A stretch of DNA of 47,005 bases. It comes from Deferrisomatales bacterium. GTDB taxonomy: Bacteria > Desulfobacterota > Deferrisomatia > Deferrisomatales > Deferrisomataceae. The stretch spans positions 1 through 47,005 of the forward strand of contig JAJRUI010000005.1 in NCBI GenBank assembly GCA_024277875.1, in the 5' to 3' direction. A model generated the notes under the pieces. That model ran no database searches, had not been told where the DNA came from, and saw only the letters and a program-made list of their open reading frames with translations. The translations under genes were made by a program, and so were the position numbers. Below, piece by piece: positions 18,507-27,502 of this stretch (within the stretch, counting starts at the first letter, position 1; each line of letters begins with the position of its first letter).

Positions 18507-18988
18507 AGGATCTCCTCCCCTCGGCCGAGGATGCGCACCTTGACCGAGCCGTCCCCGAGCCGCAGTTCCATGGACCGGCCCACCGTGCCCCCGAGGCTGG
18601 CCGCCTCGATCGGGATGTTGGCCGCCCGACAGAACCCTTCCAGGGCCGCAGCGTTTCTCCCCCCGATGTCGAAAACCGTGGTCTGGCCGAGCATGTTGGC
18701 GCCGCCGGCCAGCTTGGCCCGCAGCCGGGCCGGGTCGGCGCCCAGGGCGAGGACCTGGTCCAGGAGCGACCGGAAGCCGGTGTCGGCGTACATGTGGGGG
18801 TTGAATTCCTTGGTGCGGGCCCGCAACCCGGAATCGGGAAGCATCACGTGCAGGAGCCCGCCCACCGTCGCCTGGGCGTCGTAGAGGGTGAGGCCGACGC
18901 AGGATCCGAGGGCGTACGTGATCACGGTGTCCGTGGGATCCTTGGCGACCTTGCAGTCCGAGATGCCTACCACGTGGGTCTGGGGCAT
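18503..18988 (-). CDS. cheD: Chemoreceptor glutamine deamidase CheD
   Basis: A 161-residue enzyme. The catalytic Cys30 in ALGSCVGLTLYD and His47 in GGLLHVMLPDS are in place, and a C-terminal VKVRILGRGEEIL follows the family pattern. CheD deamidates glutamines on methyl-accepting receptors and can interact with CheC. No other che genes are in the window. A GGGAGG site precedes the ATG. It is the first gene of the long minus-strand operon ending at 10066. Confidence 0.96.
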   Translation of the reverse strand: MPQTHVVGISDCKVAKDPTDTVITYALGSCVGLTLYDAQATVGGLLHVMLPDSGLRARTKEFNPHMYADTGFRSLLDQVLALGADPARLRAKLAGGANMLGQTTVFDIGGRNAAALEGFCRAANIPIEAASLGGTVGRSMELRLGDGSVKVRILGRGEEIL

Positions 18989-19021
18989 GACGCCTCCCGC
19001 TCTCCAAGTGTCTTTGGCGCC

Positions 19022-19051
19022 AGCATAGCAAAATGTCCAGGTCCGTGCGAA
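19022..19051 (-). promoter_or_regulatory. Candidate sigma-70 promoter for the cheD operon
   Basis: On the minus strand TTCGCA (19051-19046), an 18-base spacer and TATGCT (19027-19022) lie 34 bases before the cheD start. This is the only plausible pair in the otherwise GC-rich upstream region. Confidence 0.4.
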
Positions 19052-19085
19052 GCGCGTTCCGGCCGTGTGCCCTCCGGATCCCGGC

Positions 19086-19114
19086 TTGAAGGTGTCCAGG
19101 GCGTCTGCTATAAC
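19086..19114 (+). promoter_or_regulatory. Candidate sigma-70 promoter reading into an R2 element
   Basis: TTGAAG (19086-19091), a 17-base spacer and TATAAC (19109-19114). The transcript would begin inside the first R2 hairpin and lead to the cytidylate-kinase-like gene at 19323, giving a leader of about 200 bases made almost wholly of the repeat. Confidence 0.5.
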
Positions 19115-19264
19115 AGGCCGCTGAAAAAGCGGCCTGTTACGCGCCCCACGGAGGGGGTGCCAAATCACGAGGGTTGAAAATCCGAGTGATCTGAAAGACC
19201 TCGACGGGGCCGTCCCCGAGAGGTCGTTGCTGAAAAACCCATGGACGGGGTTTTTAGCAGACTA
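19111..19264 (-). repeat. R2 element, inverted copy, internally shortened
   Basis: Starts with a perfect 12-bp stem TAACAGGCCGCT (19111-19122) / AGCGGCCTGTTA (19128-19139), then contains in reverse order the modules of the 2690 copy: GCGCCCCACGGAGGGGGTGC, GAAAGACCTCGACG, GGGGCCGTCCCCGAGAGG, and the GCTGAAAAACCC/GGGTTTTTAGC hairpin, ending TAGCAGACTA at 19264. The region 18989-19322 has no gene; besides the element it holds the two candidate promoters and the ribosome site of the next gene. Confidence 0.82.
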
Positions 19265-19322
19265 TTGAAGGGCGCCGGCTTTCGGCCGGCCCTCGGGGCC
19301 GGACTTCGAGCGAGGAGATGCG

Positions 19323-20027
19323 ATGCCTGTCATCACGATTTCGAACCAGTTCGGCGCGGGCGGCCCCGAGGTGGGCAAGGAGCTGGCGAAGCGCCTCGGC
19401 CTGGACTACCTGGACAAGGAGATCCTGCACCGGGTGGCCCTCGAGGTGAACGTGCCCGAGAGCGACGTGCAGGAGTTCGAGGCCGAGCACCACAACAAGT
19501 TCAAGAGCTTTTTCAGCACGATCTTTGATATCGACGCGCTCAAGAAAAAGGCCGAGGTCCGGGAAGAGGCCCTGGAGGTCGGGGGTTACGACGAGCGGGA
19601 CAAGATCCCGTACCACTACCACGTGGACGGGTGGATCGACAGCGAGATCTACAAGCAGATGGTGACCCGGGTGATCTCGGCCCTGGGCCAGCGCCGCCAC
19701 GCTGTGATCGTGGGGCGGGGCGGGCAGGTTATCCTGGCCGACAACCCCCGCACCCTCCACGTGCGGTTCGTGGCCGACTTCGAAGACCGGGTCGCGTGGA
19801 CGGCCCAGCGGCGGGACCTCACCGAGGCCCAGGCCCGGGACTTCGTCCAGCAGGTGGACGCCCGCAGCCACGACTACCTGCGGTTCTACTTCGACGTGGA
19901 CCCGGACCAGCCTGGCCTGTACCACGCGATCCTGAACACCTCCAAAGTGCCATTGGAGAAGTGCGTGGACCTCGTGGAGGAGCTGGCCCGGGAGTTGGCC
20001 CTGCCCGAGGACGCCTCGGAGGCGTAG
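19323..20027 (+). CDS. Cytidylate-kinase-like family protein
   Basis: A 234-residue P-loop protein. The N-terminus ITISNQFGAGGPEVGKELAKRLG is the nucleotide-binding loop of the cytidylate-kinase-like family, LDYLDKEILHRVA follows, and AVIVGRGGQVIL and LHVRFVAD are the central strands. True CMP kinases have GPxGxGK; the NQFGAGG form is typical of the uncharacterised relatives, whose substrate is not known. GAGGAG lies before the ATG. It stands alone, between an R2-filled leader and a terminator. Confidence 0.88.
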   Translation: MPVITISNQFGAGGPEVGKELAKRLGLDYLDKEILHRVALEVNVPESDVQEFEAEHHNKFKSFFSTIFDIDALKKKAEVREEALEVGGYDERDKIPYHYHVDGWIDSEIYKQMVTRVISALGQRRHAVIVGRGGQVILADNPRTLHVRFVADFEDRVAWTAQRRDLTEAQARDFVQQVDARSHDYLRFYFDVDPDQPGLYHAILNTSKVPLEKCVDLVEELARELALPEDASEA

Positions 20028-20059
20028 CCGCGGCGCCGGATATCGGATCGAACACGAAA

Positions 20060-20089
20060 GAAGAGGGGCCCTGAGCGGGGTCCCTCTTC
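20060..20089. terminator. Bidirectional terminator between convergent genes
   Basis: GAAGAGGG (20060-20067) pairs with CCCTCTTC (20082-20089) and the inner GCCC/GGGT extends it. Plus-strand reading is followed by ACATTT and minus-strand reading by TTTCG, so it can end both the cytidylate-kinase-like transcript and the DUF1302 operon. Confidence 0.75.
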
Positions 20090-20119
20090 ACATTTACCCC
20101 GTCGTCCCGGACCGGAGCC

Positions 20120-21343
20120 TCAGAAGCTGTACCGCACCCGGCCGTACACGTTGGTGTTGTCGGAGAACTGGCCGAAGAAGGTGTCGTCGTGGGCGCCCAG
20201 GAACACGTTGCCGCCCACGGTCACCAGCACCTCGTCCGACACCTTGTAACTCGCCACCGGCCGCAGGTACGCGTCGTCCTCCGTGGGCGAGTAGAACCCG
20301 AACAGGGACAGGGTCAGGTTCTGCTGGAGGAACAGGCCGGTGTACCGGGCCGTGAGCCACCACCGGTTCTGGTCGGTGAAGCCCGCGTCGGGGTAGTCCA
20401 GGGTCCGCTCCAGGTACGCCTGGACGGCCAGGGTCTGGTCGCGCGCGAGTTCGTGGCCGAACCCGGCCAGGGCGCGCACCTGGGAGTTGGGCACGGTCGG
20501 GTCGTCGCCGTCCAGGTCGTCCAGGCTGCGGTACCACGAGAACTCGGCGTTGGCCACGCCGCCCAGCGCCGAGCCCCGGACGCTGGCGCCCCACGCTTCC
20601 AGGCGGGGGAAGTACGCGGTGCCCCGGTCCGGGTCGAACCCCTTGGGCTGGCCCCAGTGGCCCCGGAACCCGTAGAGTTCGGTCTCCCACTGGCCCACGG
20701 AGCCCGACAGCCGGGCTGCCAGCGTGCCGTTGCCCCAGCTCTTGGCCGGCTCGTCCGGGTCGATGGCCGGGTCGTCGGGCCCGAACCGGCGGTCGGCCAG
20801 GGGGTTCCAGTACGAGATCCGCTCGCCCGAGATATACCCGTCGGCCTCGAACACCGGCATCCACGCCACGTCCACGGTCAGCCAGTCCCCGAACCAGGTG
20901 CCCCGGACCGCGTCGGACGGCTTTTTCAGGTACTCGTCGTCCCTTCCGATGAAGAAGCTCTGCCAGTCCTTGGGGAACAGGTCGTTCAGGAAGATCAGGT
21001 CGCCGGTGCCCCAGGTGAGGACCTGGCGGCCCACCTTGAGGTCCAGGCTGTCCAGGGGGGTGAGCGCCACGTTGGCCTCCCGCACGTCCACCAGGCTGTC
21101 CTCCTCCACCCCGTCGTGGAGGAAGTCGGCGCGGAACTGGAGGGTTGCCGCGTCGGTGTCCGCGAGGATGTCCACCTGGAACCGGGCCTCCTCCAGGAGG
21201 AAGTCGTCGTCCGTGGTGTCGTCGTTGACCACGCGCGCGCCCGCGGCCGCCTCCACGAACCCGTGGAAGGGCAGGTCGGCGGCGCGGGCGGCGGACGGCA
21301 GCCACAGGGCCGCCAGCGTGAGGGCTACCAGGCTTCGGCGCAT
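20120..21343 (-). CDS. DUF1302-type outer-membrane beta-barrel protein
   Basis: A 407-residue exported protein. Residues 1-21 are a signal peptide ending ARA before ADLPF. The body is alternating beta strands with the typical LKVGRQVLTWGTGDLIFLND segment and ends in the aromatic residue of YGRVRYSF, the usual barrel-assembly signal. Related proteins are found with MMPL transporters and LolA-like proteins, as here, and are presumed to be the outer-membrane part of a lipid or hydrophobic-compound export route. GGAGGAG precedes the ATG. Confidence 0.9.
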   Translation of the reverse strand: MRRSLVALTLAALWLPSAARAADLPFHGFVEAAAGARVVNDDTTDDDFLLEEARFQVDILADTDAATLQFRADFLHDGVEEDSLVDVREANVALTPLDSLDLKVGRQVLTWGTGDLIFLNDLFPKDWQSFFIGRDDEYLKKPSDAVRGTWFGDWLTVDVAWMPVFEADGYISGERISYWNPLADRRFGPDDPAIDPDEPAKSWGNGTLAARLSGSVGQWETELYGFRGHWGQPKGFDPDRGTAYFPRLEAWGASVRGSALGGVANAEFSWYRSLDDLDGDDPTVPNSQVRALAGFGHELARDQTLAVQAYLERTLDYPDAGFTDQNRWWLTARYTGLFLQQNLTLSLFGFYSPTEDDAYLRPVASYKVSDEVLVTVGGNVFLGAHDDTFFGQFSDNTNVYGRVRYSF

Positions 21344-21418
21344 CGGGCTCCTCCGGGGGGTGCCGGCCCCCGGCTGCGCTACGGAGCCGGGGGCCACGGT
21401 TCGGGGCGTCGGCAGGGG

Positions 21419-22210
21419 CTAACGGCGGATGTACTTGCGGGGCGGCTTGCGCAGGTACCGCTCGGTGAAGATCTTGTCCGACAAGCCCTGGTTGTACCGG
21501 ATCTTCTCGAAGGTCATCACCGTGTAGCCGCCGGTGTTCAGGTCCTCCATGCGGGCCCTGGTCACGGTGGGAAACCCGTCCACGTCCTCGATCTTCTCCA
21601 CGGTCATGCGGCGGTACACCTTACCCCGGCCGTCCACGTACTCGGCCTTGACCGGCAGGAACGTCTTCTTGTCGATCCACAGGGTGTAGCTGGCGAACTC
21701 GACGGTGGACGGGTCCTTGGGCACGTTCTCGAGCACGTAGTGCTCGGCCGTCTCCTCCTTGAGTTCGTGGGTGTCTTCGCCGATGCTCCGCCCGGACACG
21801 TCCTCGTAAAAGAAGTGGGACCCCACGAAGCTCGTGCGCTTGTCCGAGGCGGCGATCCGCTTCACCAGGTCGAGGGCGGGCAGGTACAGCCACCGGTCGT
21901 CGTCCCGGTCCATGTTCTTGTGGACCATGAACACCATCTTGCGCACGTCGCCGGGCTTGTGGAAGTACACGTAGTAGTACTGCCGGCCGCCGTCCTCCAC
22001 GTCCTTGCGCAGGATCGTGAACACCCGCTCCCGGGTGCGCCCCTGCTGGTCGGTGATCACCATCCGGGCCCGGGCGACCCCGTCGTCGCCGGCGTAGTAG
22101 CTGGCCAGGTTGGCCTTGTTGACGATCTCGTCCACGGTGAGGGCCCTGGCAGGGCCGGCAGGCCACGCGAGAAGAGCCAGCCCGGCCAGGGCGATCGCGA
22201 ACTTGCGCAT
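21419..22210 (-). CDS. Periplasmic outer-membrane lipoprotein-sorting (LolA-like) protein
   Basis: A 263-residue protein with a signal peptide (1-23, ARA before LTVDEI). The fold is the LolA/LolB-like half barrel family found beside MMPL exporters: TVDEIVNKANLASYYAGDDG at the front, DDRWLYLPALDLVKRIAASDK and SHFFYEDVSGRS in the middle. These proteins shuttle hydrophobic cargo across the periplasm. It sits 35 bases after the transporter gene and 75 before the barrel gene. GGAGG lies before the ATG. Confidence 0.92.
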   Translation of the reverse strand: MRKFAIALAGLALLAWPAGPARALTVDEIVNKANLASYYAGDDGVARARMVITDQQGRTRERVFTILRKDVEDGGRQYYYVYFHKPGDVRKMVFMVHKNMDRDDDRWLYLPALDLVKRIAASDKRTSFVGSHFFYEDVSGRSIGEDTHELKEETAEHYVLENVPKDPSTVEFASYTLWIDKKTFLPVKAEYVDGRGKVYRRMTVEKIEDVDGFPTVTRARMEDLNTGGYTVMTFEKIRYNQGLSDKIFTERYLRKPPRKYIRR

Positions 22211-22245
22211 GGCAGACCTCCGGTTCGGGTTGGGCCGGGCGCCGG

Positions 22246-23517
22246 TCAGGCCGCCCGGTCGTGTACGGCGATATCCTTGCGGAACAGCACGTTCTGGAGC
22301 ACCTGGATCATGGCCGGCAGGATCACCAGGGTGCTCACCCCGGACACGGCCATGATCGAGGCCAGGAACACCCCCACGGTCTTGTACGGCACCAGGTTGG
22401 CCAGCAGCAGGGGCAGGAACCCCACCGCGATCACGATCGCGTTGCGGGTGATTGCCCGGGCCGGCGCCATGGACATGAGCACCGACGCCTCGGCCCACGA
22501 CCCGGTCTCCCGCACCAGTTCCCGGGCCCGCTCGATGTAGTGGATCGCGAAGTCCACGCTCATGCCCAGGGTGAGGCTCGACAGGATCGCCACGGGCATG
22601 TCGTAGTCCTTGCCCACCAGGCCGATCAGTCCGTAGATGAACGCGATGGTGACCGACAGGGGGATCATGGACAGCACCCCCCACAGCACCGACCGGAACA
22701 GGATCGCCATCATCACCAGCACGATCGCGAAGCTTCCGAGCAGGCTCGACAGCATACCCTTCACCATTTTTTCCTGCCACACGATGTTCAGGTAGGTGAG
22801 GCCGGCCCACGCGTGCTCCAGGGGCACGGGCGGCGGGTTTGCGGCCAGGTAGTCCTCGACCTGGCGGACCACCCCTTCCATGTCCTTGTTGTCACCGCTC
22901 TTGAGCTGGACCCACAGGTTCAGCCGGCGGAAGTCCGGGGTGACCAGGTGCCACACGTCCTCGGGGTCGTGGCTGCCCTGGAACGACAGGATCGTCTGGG
23001 CCACGGCCTGGGGCGTGTCCGGGATCCGGAACGCCTCCTTCTTCCCCTCGAGCAGTTCCATGTAGACCTTTTTCACCACGTCGGTGAGCCCGTTGGACTT
23101 GCCCACGATGTGGTGCTGGGCCAGGTACGTCTGGAGCCCTTCGATCCACCGGAGCACGGCGGGGTCCTTGAACGTGTGCAGAGCGGTCCGCTGGTCCTCG
23201 AGGCGCTCGGCCAGGGCGTCCAGGGCGTCCAGGGCGTCGTCGTCGCCCTCGGGCACCCGGTCGAACAGGGCGTCCAGGTCCCGGGCCACGCCCTCCACGA
23301 CCAGCACCGGGTTGGGGCGTCTGTCCTTGGCCTGCTGGGCCTCCAGGGCTCGGAGCCGGCCCGAGAGCTTGCCGATCTCGTCCCGCACCCACGGCGACCC
23401 GGCGGTGCGCGCCTCCTCGTCGAGGAACGCGGCCACGGGCGCGAGGGATTGCCGGAGCGCGTCGGGCCCGGTGGGCGGGCCGAATACCAGGTACGCCTCG
23501 TAGGTGCCGCCGAAGTG
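22246..23517 (-). pseudogene. C-terminal part of the interrupted MMPL/RND transporter
   Basis: This stretch continues the transporter frame directly after the amber codon at 23518-23520: HFGGTYEAYLVFGPP, then the second periplasmic loop, then five membrane helices (MVKGMLSSLLGSFAIVLVMMAILF, SFVYGLIGLVGKD region, VDFAIHYIERARELV). It carries no ATG or ribosome site near the break (the first possible start is a GTG at 23436), and it lacks membrane helix 7, which lies before the break. It therefore depends on readthrough, repair or a corrected base. Codon use and spacing are the same as in the first half, so decay is very recent or the stop is not real. Confidence 0.8.
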
Positions 23518-24882
23518 CTAGTTGAGGACCCGGTCGGCCACCCGGATCGGGTGGTCCTTGACGAACCACTTGACCGGGTTGTCGTTGATCTGGATCCGGG
23601 TGATCCCGTAGGCCGAGATCGCCAGGACCACGCCGGTGAGCCCGAGCCACAGTTTGGCGTGCTGGCGCGTGAGGCGGCCGCCCCACACCAGCATCCGGGC
23701 CAGGGGCGAGTGGCCCTCGTCGTCCTCGCCGTGGGCCGTGGTGCCGAAGTTCTCGAGCTTCTTGTCGGAGATGAACAGCATGATGTACGCGGGCACCAGG
23801 GTCACGGTGAACACCCACGCGACGCCCACGCCCAGGGCCACGAACAGGCCGAACGTCCGCACCGGCGGGATCGGGGTCATCGCCAGGCTGCCGAACCCGG
23901 CCGCGGTGGTCAGGCTGGTGTAGAGCATCGGCATGAACAACTCGCCCATGACCACCTGGAGGGTCTTCCTGCGGTCCTTGTACTGCTGGTACCTGTCGAA
24001 GAACACCGACAGGATGTGCACCGAGTCCACCACCGAGATCGGCATCAAAAAGATCGGGATCATCGAACTCATGATGTGCACGGTGTGGCCGGTGCTGATC
24101 AGGGCGCCCATGGTGGCCGCCACCGTGAAGATCGCCACCACCATGGGTGCGGTCACGAGCACGAGCTTGCGGAAGAAGAACAGCATCAGCAGGAACACCA
24201 GTAGCCCGGCCAGGGGTGCCGACACGGCCATCTGCTGGAACATCTGCACGCCGAAGGTGTCCTCGGCCACGGGCAGGCCGGTGATGTGATAAGCCTCGTC
24301 ACCGGCGGGTTCGGCCCGGAGCAGGTCCTGGATCGCCACGCTCACCCGGTGGGCGATGCTCTTTGTCTCGATCGGCACGTAGATGGCCAGGGCCTTGCCG
24401 TCCTCGCTGACCAGGGTGCCGTACAGCAGGGGGTTGGCCATGGCCCGGTCGCGGATGTGGCGCGCCTCGGCCCTGTCCTCGGGCGGCGCCTCCATCAGGT
24501 ACTGGAACCGCACCGAGCCCAGGCCGGCCTGGAGGATGTCGTCCACCGTGCTCGGCGCCATCAGGTCCTGGACCACCACCCCGGGGATCCCCTTGATCCC
24601 TTCGGTGATCCGGTACACCTTGCCCAGGGTGGCCGGGTTGAACACGCCGTCCGGGTCGGTCTCGTTCACCACACCCACGACGATCATGTCCGACAGGACG
24701 AACTCTTTCTTGACCTCGTTGTGGAACACCCGCACCCATTCGGTCTCGCTGAGCATGTTCTCCGGGTCGGTGTCCACCTGAATGGTGTGGACGCGTACCA
24801 TGGAGAGGGCGGTCACGAGGAGGACGAGAAGCACCACCCATTTGGGGTGGTTCACCGCGAAGTTGGTCAGTTTCCGACCCAT
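23518..24882 (-). CDS. N-terminal part of an MMPL/RND-family transporter, ended by an in-frame TAG
   Basis: 454 residues of a transporter that would be about 878 residues if read through. Visible are helix 1 (WVVLLVLLVTALSMV), the first periplasmic loop (DTDPENMLSETEWVRVF), helices 2-6 with MPISVVDSVHILSVFFDRY and the conserved GFGSLAMTPIPPVRTFG, and helix 7 (LWLGLTGVVLAISAYGI). The frame stops with TAG at 23518 in VLN-stop-HFGGT, a site where relatives carry an ordinary polar residue. Start MGRKLTNF is preferred over 24918 because GGAG precedes it. With the LolA-like and DUF1302 genes it forms an inner-membrane, periplasm, outer-membrane export set. Confidence 0.88.
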   Translation of the reverse strand: MGRKLTNFAVNHPKWVVLLVLLVTALSMVRVHTIQVDTDPENMLSETEWVRVFHNEVKKEFVLSDMIVVGVVNETDPDGVFNPATLGKVYRITEGIKGIPGVVVQDLMAPSTVDDILQAGLGSVRFQYLMEAPPEDRAEARHIRDRAMANPLLYGTLVSEDGKALAIYVPIETKSIAHRVSVAIQDLLRAEPAGDEAYHITGLPVAEDTFGVQMFQQMAVSAPLAGLLVFLLMLFFFRKLVLVTAPMVVAIFTVAATMGALISTGHTVHIMSSMIPIFLMPISVVDSVHILSVFFDRYQQYKDRRKTLQVVMGELFMPMLYTSLTTAAGFGSLAMTPIPPVRTFGLFVALGVGVAWVFTVTLVPAYIMLFISDKKLENFGTTAHGEDDEGHSPLARMLVWGGRLTRQHAKLWLGLTGVVLAISAYGITRIQINDNPVKWFVKDHPIRVADRVLN

Positions 24883-25075
24883 GATCGACTCCGTCTCGAA
24901 CAAAGAGGCCTGGGACACCGGTATCCCGTTGGATGCCCGCCCGCCCGAAAGGATACAGGCGGCGCGCGTTCATCCTACGCGAAGGGCGCGTGGGTGCAAC
25001 TCCCCTCAAGTCGGGCGGCTCCCAAGCCGATCCGGAACGGGTACGCCTGGATGTCGAGAGGAGGGGTCGCAGGGC

Positions 25076-26659
25076 ATGGAGGCAGAGCGCGTACCGAGGG
25101 TGCTATGGACGGCGCCCCGGCTGGGCCCGGACGGGTTTCCTCCGGGACCGTACCGGTTGACGGTCGAGCCGGACCCCGAAAAGGCGGTGCGGCTGGTGGA
25201 ACAGGGCCGGCGGACGGGGGATCCGTTCGCTGTCTGTTGTCTGTGCGGAGCCGCTGTCCAGGCGGCGGCCGGGGGCCTTGCCGGCGTTGATCCAGACCTG
25301 TTCCTCGTGATCGAGGGGGAAGCGCCTGGGTCGGACGGCTCGGGGGAGGGACCGCGGCCGGAACGGCGCGTCGTCCTCGCCAGCCCCGCAGCCCCTGCCG
25401 TTCGCAGGGCGCTGGCCGAGCACCTGTGCGCCCGGTGGCGGCAGGAAGAGGCGGAGCGCCGGAGGGTGTCGGCCCTCGAGGCCGAGGCCGAGAACGACCG
25501 CGCCGAACGCCACGGCCACGAACGCCGGCTGCAGATGCTGTACGGCCTGGTGGAGCAACTCCACGGCGCCCGGAGCCTGGAAGAGGCCCTGGAGGTGGCC
25601 CTGGGGGAGATGAGCCGGTTCCTTGGCGCCCGCACCGGGTCGCTGCTGCTCCTGGACGGGCCGGACCGGTTCCGGGTGGCCGGGGCCGTGGGCCCCCGGG
25701 GCGACCGGATCCGCGGCCTGGGCCTGGCGGTGGAGGACAGCCGGGTCGCCCGGTACGCCCTGGAGGAGCGCCAGCCAATCCTGGTGAGGGACTTCCGGGA
25801 CAGCGACCGGTTCGAGGACCGGGAGATCGGCGTGCGCTACCGGCCCCGTTCGATCCTGAGCGTTCCCCTCCTGGCCCGGGACGGGCCCCTGGGCGTGTTG
25901 AACTTCGGCGGGGACGACGAGGACGTGGCGTTCGACGAGGACGACCGGCAGCTCATGGTCACCCTCGGGCGCCAGGTGGCGGTGGCCCTGGAAAAGGCGA
26001 GGCTGCTGGAGGGCCTCCGGACCGCGGTGTCCGAGTCGATCCGGGCCCTGGCCGGGGCGATCGAGGCCAAGGACCCGTACACCCGGGGCCACTCGGAGCG
26101 GGTGACCCACTACAGCCGGCTGGTGGCCGAGGCCCTGGGCCTCGGGCGCGGCGAGATCGACGTGATCGTTCGGGCCGGGGTGCTCCACGACGTGGGCAAG
26201 ATCGGGGTGCCCAGCGCGGTGCTCAACAAGCCGGGCAAGCTGGACGACCGGGAGTACGCGTTGATCCAGCGCCACCCCAGCGTGGGGGTCGAGATCGTGC
26301 GGGAGATCCGGTCCATGGGGGAGACCCTCGAGATCATCCGGACCCACCACGAACGGGTGGACGGCCGTGGGTATCCCAACGGCCTGTCCCGGGACGAGAT
26401 CCCGCTGGGCGCCCGGATCCTGGCCGTGGCCGACACGTTCGACGCCATGACCTCGGACCGGCCGTACCGCCGGGGGCTGTCGGTCCGGGATGCGCTGGAC
26501 GAGATCGAGCGGTGCGCGGGCACCCAGTTCGACCCGGAGATCGCCCGGGCGTTCGTGGCGGGAGCGCCGGGCTGGCCGGACCTGGCCGGAGACGAGGACG
26601 AGCCCGCGGCAAAGGCGGCTCGGGCGGCGGACGCGGGGTGCGGGCTAGGCGCGGGCTGA
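25076..26659 (+). CDS. GAF and HD-GYP domain cyclic-di-GMP phosphodiesterase
   Basis: A 527-residue signalling protein. Residues 1-130 are of unknown type with CCLCGA. A short coiled coil (about 115-155) leads to a GAF domain (160-305; GARTGSLLLLD, RSILSVPLLARDGPLGVLNF). The HD-GYP domain follows (325-500) with GHSERVTHYS, VLHDVGKIGVP and HHERVDGRGYP, all catalytic residues present. It hydrolyses cyclic-di-GMP, with the GAF domain as probable sensor. ATG 25076 has GGAGG 13 bases upstream. The gene is divergent from the transporter operon and its last 15 bases overlap convergent prmA. The 190 bases upstream (24883-25075) contain no recognised riboswitch. Confidence 0.93.
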   Translation: MEAERVPRVLWTAPRLGPDGFPPGPYRLTVEPDPEKAVRLVEQGRRTGDPFAVCCLCGAAVQAAAGGLAGVDPDLFLVIEGEAPGSDGSGEGPRPERRVVLASPAAPAVRRALAEHLCARWRQEEAERRRVSALEAEAENDRAERHGHERRLQMLYGLVEQLHGARSLEEALEVALGEMSRFLGARTGSLLLLDGPDRFRVAGAVGPRGDRIRGLGLAVEDSRVARYALEERQPILVRDFRDSDRFEDREIGVRYRPRSILSVPLLARDGPLGVLNFGGDDEDVAFDEDDRQLMVTLGRQVAVALEKARLLEGLRTAVSESIRALAGAIEAKDPYTRGHSERVTHYSRLVAEALGLGRGEIDVIVRAGVLHDVGKIGVPSAVLNKPGKLDDREYALIQRHPSVGVEIVREIRSMGETLEIIRTHHERVDGRGYPNGLSRDEIPLGARILAVADTFDAMTSDRPYRRGLSVRDALDEIERCAGTQFDPEIARAFVAGAPGWPDLAGDEDEPAAKAARAADAGCGLGAG

Positions 26660-27502
26660 CCGGGCCAGGACCACGGCGCCCCACTCCCCCCGGGCGCGCC
26701 GGCCGCGCTCGGAAAGCCCCTGCTCGCCGTAGATCCGGACGATTCCGTCCAACTCTTCCCGGAGCAGCCCCGACAGCACCAGGGAGCCCCCCGGCCCGGT
26801 GAGCCGGGCCAGGACGGGTGCCAGCCCGGCCAGGACCGGGTACAGGATGTTGGCCACCACGACGGGGAAGGGGCCCCGGACCGACCGGGCGTCCCCGCAC
26901 CACGTCTGCAGCCTGCCGGCCACCCCGTTTCGCCGGGCGTTGTCCCGGGCCGTGCGCACGGCCACCGGGTCCACGTCCACGGCCGCGGCCCAGGGAGCGC
27001 CCAGGAGCACGGCCCCGATCGACAGGATCCCGGACCCGCACCCGACGTCCAGCACCGGTTGCCCGGGAGCCTCTCCGAGCAGGTCGTCCAGGGCGGCCAG
27101 GCACAGGCGGGTGGTCTCGTGGGTGCCGGTGCCGAACGCCTGGCCCGGGTCGATCCGGAGCACCCGCACGTCCGGGTTCGGTGGCGTCCAGGCCTCCCAG
27201 GGCGGGCACACGGCCAGACGCCCCGACACCCGGGCCGGCCGGAAGAACGCCTTCCACCGGTCCCGCCACCCGGCAGCGTCGGCCTCCGACCAGGTCCAGG
27301 ATACCGGCTCGCCCAGGTCTGCCGCGTACCGGCCGAGCCGGGCCTCCAGGCTCTCCAGCCGGTCCGGCGGGTAGTACGCCTCGACGCGGCCGGGGCCGTG
27401 CACCGTGCCGGCCGCTCCCCACTCGACGAGCAGCAGCCCCACGGCCTCGAGCACGTCCCGGCCCGCGCGTACCTCGAGCCGGACCCACCGCTCATCCCCC
27501 AT
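26645..27502 (-). CDS. prmA: Ribosomal protein L11 methyltransferase
   Basis: A 285-residue cytoplasmic SAM-dependent methyltransferase. The N-terminal substrate domain has WRDRWKAFFRP; the catalytic domain has GQAFGTGTHETTRLCL, the SAM loop LDVGCGSGILSIGA and VVANILYPVLAGLAP. These are diagnostic for PrmA, which trimethylates L11. GGGAGG lies before the ATG. It overlaps the RNase H-fold gene upstream by 11 bases and the HD-GYP gene at its 3' end by 15. Confidence 0.95.
   Translation of the reverse strand: MGDERWVRLEVRAGRDVLEAVGLLLVEWGAAGTVHGPGRVEAYYPPDRLESLEARLGRYAADLGEPVSWTWSEADAAGWRDRWKAFFRPARVSGRLAVCPPWEAWTPPNPDVRVLRIDPGQAFGTGTHETTRLCLAALDDLLGEAPGQPVLDVGCGSGILSIGAVLLGAPWAAAVDVDPVAVRTARDNARRNGVAGRLQTWCGDARSVRGPFPVVVANILYPVLAGLAPVLARLTGPGGSLVLSGLLREELDGIVRIYGEQGLSERGRRARGEWGAVVLARSARA

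Noticed and set aside
23518-23520. Pyrrolysine or other genome-wide amber recoding
   Set aside because: TAG ends many intact genes in the window at the expected C-terminus, and no pyl genes are present; a point mutation or error is simpler.
24883-25075. Possible cyclic-di-GMP riboswitch before the HD-GYP gene
   Set aside because: The gap has several short G/C stems but lacks the conserved GEMM core sequences; nothing beyond location supports it.
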